A stretch of DNA of 64,000 nt from Microbacterium foliorum. GTDB taxonomy: Bacteria > Actinomycetota > Actinomycetes > Actinomycetales > Microbacteriaceae. The position numbers and the translations under genes were made by a program. The stretch lies in assembly GCF_003367705.1 (NCBI RefSeq), contig NZ_CP031425.1, positions 2,852,001 to 2,916,000 of the forward strand, written 5' to 3'. Shown piece after piece: positions 1-7,224 of this stretch (positions within the stretch are counted from its first letter, which is position 1; each line of letters opens with the position of its first letter). The notes below the pieces were generated by a model. That model worked only from the letters and a program-made list of their open reading frames with translations. It did no database searches and was not told the origin of the DNA.

Positions 1-750
1 ACGCTCGCGGTGAGCTGGTTCCGCCAGCAGCTCGACGGCCATCACCTCGCCTCCCGGGTCGCGTTCATCGACCTCGACCGCTCCCGACACCTCGACGTGC
101 TGCTCGCCGTCGAGGAGGACGGCGTGCTGCAGCCCGCGGCCATCCACGCCGGGGGGCTCGCCTGGTTCGACGACCGTCTGTTCGTCGCCGCCACGGGCAG
201 AGGGATCTGGGAGTTCGATCTGGCGCGCATCCGCCGGGTGCGCGGTGCGGATGCACGGCGCCTCGCGGGCGCGTCCCGTCACGGGCTCCGCGGTACGGCG
301 CTCGTCGCCGTGCGCACCCGGGTGCATCCGATCGAGCTGCGCTGCTCGTACCTCGGGCGGGTGTTCGACGACGACGGCACGCCGCTGCGCCGGGTGCTGA
401 TCGGCGAATACAGCAGGGACGACACCGGCAGGATCGCGGAGTTCACGGTGCCGGCGACCGACGAGGACTCGTTCCACGAGCAGGCGCGGTTCTCGCCCGG
501 CATCCGCCACATGCAGGGCGCGGTGCGCTGGGGCGACCGGCATCTCGTCTCGCAGTCCGACCTGATGCACCCCGGCACGCTGTGGTCCGGACCCCGCGAG
601 GGGCTGGTGCGCGATCCGACGCCGCTCCCCGTCGGATGCGAGGATCTCGCCCTCGATGTCGACGCGGCGCTGCTGTGGTCGCTCGGCGAGCACCCGTGGA
701 GGCGCGTGATCCGCGGCATCCCGCTGCGTGACCTGGGGATCGGGAGCTGA
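1..750 (+). CDS. Hypothetical protein, 5' end probably outside the window
   Basis: The frame is open from base 1, so the GTG at base 10 may not be the true start and the gene is treated as partial. About 250 residues are visible. They contain short strands with regular aromatic and Gly/Asp turns (for example AGGLAWFDDRLFVAATGRG), the look of a beta-propeller or similar beta-rich fold. There is no membrane segment in the visible part and no catalytic motif that I recognise. It ends 37 bases before the DUF4229 gene, which has its own leaderless promoter, so the two need not be co-transcribed. Function unknown. Confidence 0.6.
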   Translation, partial: TLAVSWFRQQLDGHHLASRVAFIDLDRSRHLDVLLAVEEDGVLQPAAIHAGGLAWFDDRLFVAATGRGIWEFDLARIRRVRGADARRLAGASRHGLRGTALVAVRTRVHPIELRCSYLGRVFDDDGTPLRRVLIGEYSRDDTGRIAEFTVPATDEDSFHEQARFSPGIRHMQGAVRWGDRHLVSQSDLMHPGTLWSGPREGLVRDPTPLPVGCEDLALDVDAALLWSLGEHPWRRVIRGIPLRDLGIGS

Positions 751-775
751 CAGGAGACGCCTCAGATCGCGAACG

Positions 776-781
776 TAGACT
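776..781 (+). promoter_or_regulatory. Leaderless -10 box TAGACT
   Basis: TAGACT lies exactly 6 bases before the GTG at 788. The same TAnnnT-N6-start layout recurs through the window, so transcription probably begins at the start codon itself. Confidence 0.6.
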
Positions 782-787
782 GGGCGG

Positions 788-1081
788 GTGAAGAACCGCG
801 CACCCTTCCTGATCTACACCGTGCTCCGACTGCTGGCATTCCTCGTGCCGCTCGCGATCATGTGGTTCTTCTTCCCGATCTTCCGCGAGTACTGGTGGCT
901 CGCCGCGATCTTCGCCGCCCTGATCGGGGTGAGCATCTCGATGCTCTTCCTGCGGGCGCCTCTCACCGACGCATCGGCGCGCATCGTGGCGCGACGCGAC
1001 AGCCGTGGCTCCGCCGAACAGGCCGATGCGGATGCCGAGGACGCCGCGATCGACGGCGGCATCACCCGCCGCGAGGACTGA
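788..1081 (+). CDS. DUF4229 small membrane protein
   Basis: A 97-residue protein with two closely spaced hydrophobic helices (about residues 6-27 and 33-53), followed by a charged cytoplasmic tail rich in Asp, Ala and Arg. Size, helix pair and tail match the actinobacterial DUF4229 family, whose function is unknown and which often lies beside menA, as here (convergent). The GTG start is fixed by a TAGACT box 6 bases upstream; no Shine-Dalgarno sequence is present. Confidence 0.8.
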   Translation: MKNRAPFLIYTVLRLLAFLVPLAIMWFFFPIFREYWWLAAIFAALIGVSISMLFLRAPLTDASARIVARRDSRGSAEQADADAEDAAIDGGITRRED

Positions 1082-1149
1082 CCCGCAGGTCCCCCACCGC
1101 GCTCACGTCCGCCACCGTGCACACTCCCCCGCTGTGGGGTTCGGGCGAG

Positions 1150-2127
1150 TCAGCCGGCGAGCGCCCAGAACAGGGCGCCGGCGTAGAGCAGCGCGGTCAG
1201 CGACGTCAGGGCGAGGGCGATGACCAGTTCCTTCGGCTGACGGTACGTCCAGATGATCAGGATCGCCGGCAGTCCCGCGAGCAGGGCGAGCAGTCCGATC
1301 CACGCGATCGGGTACAGCAGCGCGATGACGACGAGGATGCCGAACGGCACCAGTACGAACAGCGTGAACAGCACCCGGGTGGCCCGGGCGCCGATCAGCA
1401 CGGTGAGGGTTCTCTTGCCGACCAGCCGGTCCTGCTCGATGTCGCGCAGGTTGTTGGCGAGCAGCACGGCGCAGGCGAACAGACCGGCGGCGACGGCTCC
1501 CAGCCAGGCCTGCTGCGGCAGCTGGAACACCTGCACCCAGGTGGTGCCGAGGGTCGCGACGAGCCCGAAGAAGATGAAGACGAAGACCTCGCCGAGAGCG
1601 TTGTACCCGTAGGGGCGCTTGCCTCCCGTGTAGAACCAGGCGGCGATGATGCAGGCCGCGCCGATCGCCAGCATCCACCACTGCTCGGTGCGCACGACGA
1701 TCGCGATGCCCACGGCGGCGGCGAGCGCGAAGAAGACGAGCGCGATCACGAGCACGGTGCGCGGCGTCACCCGGCCCGATGCGGTGAGACGCGCGGGACC
1801 CACACGCACGGCGTCGGTGCCGCGGATGCCGTCGCTGTAGTCGTTCGCGAAGTTCACGCCGATCTGCAGCAGCACGGCGACAGCCAGGCACGCCAGCGCG
1901 ATCACCCAGTGGAACTCCGGCCCTGTGGAGCGCGCCGCGCCGGTGCCGATCACGACGGGGGCCACGGCCAGCGGAAGGGTGCGCAGACGCGCGGCGCCGA
2001 TCCAATCGCCGATCGTGACCGGGCCCGCCTCGATGACGGGTCGCTGTGCCGGGTTGCCGCTCGCCCGCTTCGCGGGATTGCCGCTCACGCGGGCGGGGGT
2101 GTTCTTGCGCTTCGAGGATGCTGCCAC
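1150..2127 (-). CDS. menA: 1,4-dihydroxy-2-naphthoate polyprenyltransferase
   Basis: UbiA-superfamily integral membrane prenyltransferase that attaches the polyprenyl tail to 1,4-dihydroxy-2-naphthoate in menaquinone synthesis. It is 325 residues, typical for MenA. The first Asp-rich motif NFANDYSD is at about residues 92-99 and the second, NNLRDIEQD, at about 225-233. Both bind the Mg-diphosphate substrate. About eight further hydrophobic segments follow. The N-terminus is Lys/Arg-rich with a repeated SGNPAxR motif (residues 15-29). A TAGGAT box sits 7 bases before the GTG start, so the mRNA is probably leaderless. The gene is convergent with the DUF4229 gene. Confidence 0.93.
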   Translation of the reverse strand: MAASSKRKNTPARVSGNPAKRASGNPAQRPVIEAGPVTIGDWIGAARLRTLPLAVAPVVIGTGAARSTGPEFHWVIALACLAVAVLLQIGVNFANDYSDGIRGTDAVRVGPARLTASGRVTPRTVLVIALVFFALAAAVGIAIVVRTEQWWMLAIGAACIIAAWFYTGGKRPYGYNALGEVFVFIFFGLVATLGTTWVQVFQLPQQAWLGAVAAGLFACAVLLANNLRDIEQDRLVGKRTLTVLIGARATRVLFTLFVLVPFGILVVIALLYPIAWIGLLALLAGLPAILIIWTYRQPKELVIALALTSLTALLYAGALFWALAG

Positions 2128-2190
2128 GCTCGGAATCCTACTGGGGGCGGCGATGGGTCGGGCGGCGGTGTGCGCCGGTGCGCCCGCCCC

Positions 2191-2287
2191 TCAGTCGCGG
2201 CCGAAGGTGAGGTGAGCGACACCGCTCTCGGCCGGTGGTCGTCGCGAACCCGTCGAGAGAGACGTTGAGGTCGACGCGTACTGCCAT
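2191..2287 (-). pseudogene. Remnant of a dihydrofolate-reductase-family (RibD C-terminal) gene, internally deleted
   Basis: Reading down from the ATG at 2287 gives MAVRVDLNVSLDGFATTT (18 codons), the characteristic N-terminus of a dihydrofolate-reductase-like family common in Microbacteriaceae. One base later, in a shifted frame (2232-2191), comes AESGVAHLTFGRD and a stop, which matches that family's C-terminus. Family members are near 195 residues, so roughly 500 bp between the two ends has been lost, plus a frame change. The piece lies directly downstream of the DUF4287 gene on the same strand. Recognition of both ends is from memory of the family. Confidence 0.72.
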
Positions 2288-2326
2288 GGTGCTGCTCGCT
2301 TTCTCTGACGATTCGGCGGACGGGGG

Positions 2327-2617
2327 TCAGGCGTTCGGGTTGCTGTCCTTGCCGTCGAGCCAGAGCGTGTCGGAGGCGTCGCCGTGCGCCCCGCCCTTGC
2401 CGACATGCTTGTCACTGATCTTCGGACCCTTGAGGATCACGTGCACCATCGCCTGCGCATGGCCGTGCCCGAGGCCGTACTCCTCTTTGAGCCAGGTGAG
2501 GACGACCGTCGACTTCGTCGTGGCGTCGAAACCCTGCTCCTCGGCGAGCCGGATGAACTGCCGAGGAGTGAGACCGGTCTGCGCCTCGACCTTGTCGAGG
2601 TAGGCCTGGAAGGACAT
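2327..2617 (-). CDS. DUF4287 domain protein
   Basis: A 96-residue soluble protein with the DUF4287 core: an N-terminal helix (SFQAYLDKVEAQTG), the TPRQF motif, then a segment with WLKEEYGLGHGHAQAMVHVI at about residues 43-62. The C-terminal tail is Gly/Lys/Asp-rich. The family is small, sometimes attached to DUF5655, and has no established role. An 18-bp direct repeat (GATGTCGGTGCGGCGGA-like, 2 copies) lies just upstream at about 2628-2670. The remnant dihydrofolate-reductase-like gene follows on the same strand. Confidence 0.85.
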   Translation of the reverse strand: MSFQAYLDKVEAQTGLTPRQFIRLAEEQGFDATTKSTVVLTWLKEEYGLGHGHAQAMVHVILKGPKISDKHVGKGGAHGDASDTLWLDGKDSNPNA

Positions 2618-2764
2618 GGATGCTCCCGGATGTCGGTGCGGCGGAGATGTCGGTGCGGCGGAGATGTCGCACGATCATGATGCCGCAGGCATCCGACATC
2701 GCGCACCCCCTGCACTCCGCTGCGCGGAGACGACAGGGCGACTGCGCAGAGACGTCCGGGGCGA

Positions 2765-3229
2765 CTACCCGGAGATGTCAGGGGCGACGGCGATGATCGG
2801 CCGGTGCTCGTAGTACGTCTGCAGCACGACCGTGGTGCGGGTGCTGACGTTCGCTGCGAGCCGGATGTCACGCACCAGCTCTTCCAGCGCGCGCGGCGAG
2901 GCGACCCGAACGAACAGCATGTAGCTCGCGTCACCCGCGATGGAATGGCAGGCCTCGATCGCGACGAGGTGCTCGAGCAGCTCGGGGGCGTTGTCGGGCT
3001 GCGCCGGGTCGAGCGGAGTGATCTCGATGAAGGCCGACAGCGGGGTCCCGACCAGCTCGGGATCGAGGATGGCGCGATATCCGCTGATCACACCGCGGGT
3101 CTCCAGTCGCCGCAGTCGTGACTGCACGGCGGAGACCGAGAGTCCGACGGCATCCGAGAGGTGGGCGAGCGTCGCCCGGCCGTCACGGGAGATCTCGGCG
3201 AGGATCGCGCGGTCGACAGAATCATCCAT
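2765..3229 (-). CDS. Lrp/AsnC-family transcriptional regulator
   Basis: A 154-residue regulator of the feast/famine class. Residues about 5-55 form the winged helix-turn-helix (DRAILAEISRDGRATLAHLSDA... SRLRRLETRGVI). Residues about 70-150 form the RAM/ACT-like effector domain ending in a VVLQTYYEHRPI strand. It is divergent from the DUF6421 gene across 72 bases that contain a 7-7-7 palindrome, so it probably controls that gene and itself, with an amino acid as likely ligand. The ATG at 3229 is the only good start. Confidence 0.92.
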   Translation of the reverse strand: MDDSVDRAILAEISRDGRATLAHLSDAVGLSVSAVQSRLRRLETRGVISGYRAILDPELVGTPLSAFIEITPLDPAQPDNAPELLEHLVAIEACHSIAGDASYMLFVRVASPRALEELVRDIRLAANVSTRTTVVLQTYYEHRPIIAVAPDISG

Positions 3230-3249
3230 GTATGTAAGATTATCGTCAG

Positions 3250-3270
3250 GATTCCGTAATCACCGGAATC
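3250..3270. promoter_or_regulatory. Palindrome in the lrp/DUF6421 divergent promoter region
   Basis: GATTCCG, 7 bases, then CGGAATC form a perfect inverted repeat in the AT-richer gap between the Lrp-type regulator and the DUF6421 gene. Arm length and spacing suit a dimeric Lrp/AsnC protein. Assignment to this regulator is inferred from position. Confidence 0.5.
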
Positions 3271-3301
3271 TTTCCGTCAAACTCTCCGATCGGAGGTCCC
3301 G

Positions 3302-4741
3302 ATGTCCATCATTTCCGCCAACAGCTCCGCTGCACAGGCCATCGTCGGCGAACCCGAGGTCGTCGAAGACGCTCGGGTCGCCGAGCAGAGCGCCGCCTGG
3401 GCCCAGCTCAAGGACGCGGCCATCGCCCTCCGTGAGATGCAGATCAAGGACGGCTCGATCCCGGATGCCGCGCACCACGCCGCAGCCCGAGACCTGGTCG
3501 GCGCGATCACCGCGGGCATCCGCGCTCTCGCCCCCGCCTTCCCGCACGACGCCGAGTACCTCGCCGCCTCCGTGGCCGACTTCGAGCGCTGGGTGGCGAC
3601 GGACTTCGCCACGCCGGACTTCCTCGACTCGCTGATGGCGTTCCAGCCGCAGCAGCACCGTGTCGATGGCATCCGGCACCTCGTGGTCTTCCCGATGTAC
3701 ACGCAGAACGGATCGAGCGATCGCCTCGTCGAGGCGCTCATCGTCGAGACGATCTGGCCCGAGTTCATCGCCGCCCTCGAAGCGGGCGACTACGGCAACA
3801 AGCTGTTCGTCTCGCTGCGCCTGGTCGACTTCACGCCCGGCTACGACACGAACTCGGCCGTGCTGTTCCCCGAGACCGTCGCGATGCGCGAGATCCCTTC
3901 GTTCACGTGGGGGGCGATCTTCCAGGATCGCGAGGCCGCACGCTACCGCCGCGTCACACGGGCCGCCGCGGAGATCACCAAGCTCGAGCTTCCCGAGCGT
4001 GCGGCGGCGATGCTCGACGACCAGGCGCTGACCGAGCGGGCGTTCGTGATGTGGGACATCATCCACGACCGCACGCACATGCGGGGCGACCTTCCGTTCG
4101 ACCCGTTCATGATCAAGCAGCGCATGCCGTTCTTCCTCTACTCCCTGGAAGAGCTGCGCTGCGATCTGACCGCGTTCCGCGAATCCGTGCGGATCGAGCG
4201 CACGCTGGGCGCCCGCTCCGAGGCCGGCGAGGAGCTGACCGCGTCGGAGCAGGAGATGCTCGAGCACGCAGGACTCGTGCAGTACGCGGTGATCTTCGAC
4301 CGGATCTTCCGCTTCGCCATCACCGGGTCGCGCGTGCGCAACTACGACGGCCTCGGCGGTCAGCTGCTGTTCGCCTGGCTGCACCAGCGCGGGGTTCTGC
4401 ACTGGACCGACACCGCCCTCACGTTCGACTGGGCCGCTGTTCCCGACGCCGTGGTGGCGTTGGGCGATGCGATCGACGAGCTCTACTGGCGTTCGATCGA
4501 CCGTCCCAAGACGTCGCACTGGCTCGCCGCGTACGACCTCGTTCGCGGGGTCCTCACCCCGCACCCCGCGTCGCGGTGGGCGCGCGGTCTGCCCGACGAG
4601 ATCCTCGCGGGAGCCCCGAAGGGGTTCACCGACGCGGTCCTCGACGACGAGTTCCCCCTCTCCATGTTCTTCGAAGCCCTCGACAAGAAGATGAAGCCGG
4701 TCATCGAGTCGACCGTCGGCATCAGGGGCAGCGACGCCTGA
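3302..4741 (+). CDS. DUF6421 family protein
   Basis: A 479-residue soluble protein matching the actinobacterial DUF6421 family. A conserved block near residues 255-290 reads WDIIHDRTHMRGDLPFDPFM and then FFLYSLEELRCDL. Its His/Asp/Glu content would suit a metal site, but this is an impression. Upstream, GGAGG at 3292-3296 is a good Shine-Dalgarno sequence for the ATG at 3302. The gene is divergent from an Lrp-type regulator and followed by an SDR gene, a neighbourhood I recall from other Microbacteriaceae. The biochemical role is unknown; the context suggests amino-acid-related metabolism. Confidence 0.82.
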   Translation: MSIISANSSAAQAIVGEPEVVEDARVAEQSAAWAQLKDAAIALREMQIKDGSIPDAAHHAAARDLVGAITAGIRALAPAFPHDAEYLAASVADFERWVATDFATPDFLDSLMAFQPQQHRVDGIRHLVVFPMYTQNGSSDRLVEALIVETIWPEFIAALEAGDYGNKLFVSLRLVDFTPGYDTNSAVLFPETVAMREIPSFTWGAIFQDREAARYRRVTRAAAEITKLELPERAAAMLDDQALTERAFVMWDIIHDRTHMRGDLPFDPFMIKQRMPFFLYSLEELRCDLTAFRESVRIERTLGARSEAGEELTASEQEMLEHAGLVQYAVIFDRIFRFAITGSRVRNYDGLGGQLLFAWLHQRGVLHWTDTALTFDWAAVPDAVVALGDAIDELYWRSIDRPKTSHWLAAYDLVRGVLTPHPASRWARGLPDEILAGAPKGFTDAVLDDEFPLSMFFEALDKKMKPVIESTVGIRGSDA

Positions 4742-4792
4742 CTCGACAGCGCATTTCTGGGGTCCGATCGTGTGGTGCGACCGGACGCAGCG

Positions 4793-4826
4793 TCTGCGGC
4801 CATTCCTCCCGGAGGGTGGCCGCAGA
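4793..4826 (+). terminator. Strong hairpin downstream of the DUF6421 gene
   Basis: TCTGCGGCCA (4793-4802) pairs perfectly with TGGCCGCAGA (4817-4826), and the loop holds a smaller CCTCC/GGAGG stem. There is no T-tract, so it may be a terminator, an mRNA stabiliser, or a structure that hides the GGAGG preceding the small repeat ORF. Confidence 0.4.
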
Positions 4827-4920
4827 ACTGTTCCTGCGCGAGAATCCGTTCGTGCAGGACGATCCGCATCTGCCTGAGAATCCGTTCCTCCATGAGAATC
4901 CGTTCCTTCACGAGAATTGA
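4816..4920 (+). CDS. Possible 34-residue repeat peptide (18-bp tandem repeat array)
   Basis: Between the DUF6421 and SDR genes, an 18-bp repeat with about five degenerate copies (4834-4918) keeps one frame open. From GTG 4816 it would encode a 34-residue peptide made of hexamers such as PENPFL and HENPFL, ending 4 bases before the SDR ATG. GGAGG abuts the GTG, which is too close for a normal ribosome site. The array is certain. Translation is uncertain, and the stop position could simply couple translation into the SDR gene. Confidence 0.35.
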   Translation: MAAELFLRENPFVQDDPHLPENPFLHENPFLHEN

Positions 4921-4924
4921 GCAC

Positions 4925-5566
4925 ATGAGCGTCACCGACCGCACCATCGTCCTCGCCGGAGCGACCAGCGCCTCCGGACTCGCCCTCGCTCGCGCGCTCG
5001 TGGAGGCCGGGGCCCGAGTCGTCGCGACCGGGCGCTCCGCGGAGCGGCTCGCACCGCTGAGCGCTGTCGGCGCCGAGGTCGATACGGCGGACGCGACCTC
5101 CCTGGAATCGATGACCTCGCTGGCGACGCGTCTCGGCGCGGTCGACGCGGTGCTCCCCCTCGTGGGCGGCTGGCGCGGAGGAGGCGGTCTCGCCGGGCAG
5201 TCTGACGACGATCTCCAGGCTCTTCTTCCTGCTCTCGAGGCCGTGCGGGCCACCAGCCGGGCGTTCGACGCGGCGCTGCGGGCATCGGACGCCGGCCGCT
5301 TCGCGATCGTGTCGTCGACTGCGGTGGCGCGCCCCCTGGCGGGTGGTGCGAACTACGCCGCGGTGAAGGCCGCCAGCGAGGCCTGGGCCCGAGCGGTGGC
5401 GCAGGGCTTCGCCAAGGCGGCCCGCGATGCCGGAGAGCCGCTGCGCGCGGCATCGCTGGTGTTCCGCGCGAAGGCGCTGGATCCTGACGCGCTCGTCCCT
5501 CGGGTGCTGTCTCTGTGGGACGTCGATGCCCTCGAACTCAACGACCAGGTGCTCGCGCTCGACTGA
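4925..5566 (+). CDS. SDR-family oxidoreductase
   Basis: A 213-residue short-chain dehydrogenase with a slightly modified nucleotide-binding loop (AGATSASGLALARAL, residues 10-24), a VSST strand and the catalytic pair in NYAAVK (Tyr-x3-Lys). It is shorter than the usual 250 residues; the substrate loop is compressed and the C-terminus ends soon after residue 205. The ATG at 4925 is chosen because the longer frame upstream runs through the hairpin and repeat array. It is probably co-expressed with the DUF6421 gene. Substrate unknown. Confidence 0.8.
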   Translation: MSVTDRTIVLAGATSASGLALARALVEAGARVVATGRSAERLAPLSAVGAEVDTADATSLESMTSLATRLGAVDAVLPLVGGWRGGGGLAGQSDDDLQALLPALEAVRATSRAFDAALRASDAGRFAIVSSTAVARPLAGGANYAAVKAASEAWARAVAQGFAKAARDAGEPLRAASLVFRAKALDPDALVPRVLSLWDVDALELNDQVLALD

Positions 5567-5583
5567 ACAGGTCTCGCCCCTGA

Positions 5584-7074
5584 CTAGCGCCGGAATTCGG
5601 GCATGTCCGGCGGCGAACCCCGCACCGGGGCCGGGGCCTCGGGAAAGGCCTGCTCGCTCGCACCCTCGATGCTCGCGCCCTCCTCTCTCGCACCCTCGAT
5701 GCTCGCGCCCTCCTCTCTCGCGCCCTCCTCTCTCGCGCCCTCCTCGCCGGCCGGGTGCTGCTCCGGCGCGTTCGCGTAGAGCTCTGTGAGCGTGCGATAT
5801 GACTTCGTGAAGAACGCGAGTGCTCCTGCGATCACCATGACGACGCCCGCGAACAGGCCGATCAGGGCGATGCCCCGGGCTTCTCCCTCGCCGAGCAGCC
5901 ACTCCCACTGTCGCTGACCGGCGTCGGTCCTCATGTACGGGATGATCAGGAACTCGGCGATCGGCGCGATCAGGAACGCCGTGATCGGTGCGGCGGCGGC
6001 CTCCATCGCGGCGGCCACTCCGAACACCCGGCCCTGCCGGTCGTAACGGACCACCTTCTGGATGATCGTCTGCTCGGCCGCCTCGGCAGGCGGCACGAGC
6101 GCCATGTAGATCCACATGCCGATCACGTACAGCGGCCACCACTCGCGCAGCATGAACACCGAGCCGAGCAGTCCCATCGCGATCACGACGAGCAGAAGCG
6201 TGCACATGGGCCTCACGCCGAGGCCGAACTTCGCCACCAGGCCCCCGCCGATCAGGAATCCCGTCGAGGAGAACGCGAGCGCGAACCCCCACATCTGGGC
6301 ATCGAACAGGGTCAGGCCGTACGGATCCATCAACGCCATGTACACGCCGCCGATGAGGTTATTGAAGGTCGAGAAGATGATCAGCGCGAAGAGCCCCGGA
6401 GCGAGCCGGATGGCCTTCACGCTGCCGCGGAAGTCGAGCGCGCTCTTCGCCTCGGGGTCAGGCGTCGGTGCACTCTCGGGAATGCGGATGAAGAGCAGGT
6501 GCACGAACGTGACCACCATGGCGCCGATGGCGATCGCGAGCGTCCACCCCATGCCCAGGAACCCGATGGACAGACCCGAGAAGACGCTCGTGACGAGGAA
6601 GGCGAGGCCCTGCACCGTGCCGACGAGCCCGTTCGCGTTGGCGCGCCGCTCTTCGGGCACCAGCAGCGTCACCGTGGTCGAGAGCGCGATGTTGCGCAGC
6701 TGCTCGATGACGCCGCCGAAGAGGATGATCACGGAGAAGATCCAGAACCACGGGCCGCCGAGATCGAGCAGCACCGCCTCGGTCTGCCAGACGTACAGCA
6801 GTCCGGCGATCAGGAAGGCGAGAGCGGAGACCACGCTCGAGAGCAGCATCACCGTGTGCTTGCGGTTGCGGTCGACGATCGTGCCGAAGATCATCGCGAA
6901 GAAGGCGATGAACAGCATGTACGCGCCGCCGATGACACCGGTGGCCAGCACGGACTGCGTCTCGATGTAGACCCAGAACGTCAGGGCGAACCACAGGAAG
7001 CTCGTCGTCACGTTGGCGACCAGCGTGTTGACGAGGACGTTCGCGAAGGCGGTCTTCGCTGCGGTGCGCTCCAT
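5584..7074 (-). CDS. MFS transporter with repetitive C-terminal tail
   Basis: A 496-residue major facilitator protein with about twelve hydrophobic helices. It has an MFS-type cytoplasmic loop with DRNRKH near residue 68 and a second basic/acidic loop mid-protein. It resembles EntS-like and macrolide-efflux-like exporters, so drug or siderophore export is possible but unproven. After the last helix (about residue 425) comes a hydrophilic tail of near-identical Glu/Gly/Ala/Arg/Ser units (GAREE, GASIEGAREE) encoded by tandem DNA repeats at about 5660-5745. A TACCCT box lies 7 bases before the ATG, so the mRNA is probably leaderless. Confidence 0.85.
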   Translation of the reverse strand: MERTAAKTAFANVLVNTLVANVTTSFLWFALTFWVYIETQSVLATGVIGGAYMLFIAFFAMIFGTIVDRNRKHTVMLLSSVVSALAFLIAGLLYVWQTEAVLLDLGGPWFWIFSVIILFGGVIEQLRNIALSTTVTLLVPEERRANANGLVGTVQGLAFLVTSVFSGLSIGFLGMGWTLAIAIGAMVVTFVHLLFIRIPESAPTPDPEAKSALDFRGSVKAIRLAPGLFALIIFSTFNNLIGGVYMALMDPYGLTLFDAQMWGFALAFSSTGFLIGGGLVAKFGLGVRPMCTLLLVVIAMGLLGSVFMLREWWPLYVIGMWIYMALVPPAEAAEQTIIQKVVRYDRQGRVFGVAAAMEAAAAPITAFLIAPIAEFLIIPYMRTDAGQRQWEWLLGEGEARGIALIGLFAGVVMVIAGALAFFTKSYRTLTELYANAPEQHPAGEEGAREEGAREEGASIEGAREEGASIEGASEQAFPEAPAPVRGSPPDMPEFRR

Positions 7075-7120
7075 GACTCAGAGGGTAGGCGCGGCCTCGG
7101 ACATCCGGTAGCCCCTGCGC

Positions 7121-7195
7121 GATCTGCGGACGCGGTCCCGAACTGCGGACGAATCCGGCGGAAGGAGCAGCGGATCGGGACGCGCTCCGCAGATC
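7121..7195. repeat. Palindromic element with GATCTGCGGA arms
   Basis: GATCTGCGGA (7121-7130) is mirrored by TCCGCAGATC (7186-7195), with an inner GTCCCG/CGGGAC pair. It fills most of the gap between the divergent MFS and threonine aldolase genes. The same arms recur at 52258-52338, and one arm recurs near 47350, suggesting a dispersed intergenic palindrome. Confidence 0.55.
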
Positions 7196-7212
7196 GGACC
7201 GGAATGCCCCCG

Positions 7213-7218
7213 TAGGCT
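7213..7218 (+). promoter_or_regulatory. Leaderless -10 box TAGGCT
   Basis: TAGGCT lies 6 bases before the second of two tandem GTG codons (7222 and 7225), favouring 7225 as the start. Confidence 0.6.
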
Positions 7219-7224
7219 TGGGTG

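Noticed and set aside
3260..6292. A 1010-codon open frame antisense to the DUF6421 and SDR genes
   Set aside because: Arg/Gly/Glu-rich translation without domain patterns; it is the usual high-GC shadow of genuine genes on the other strand.
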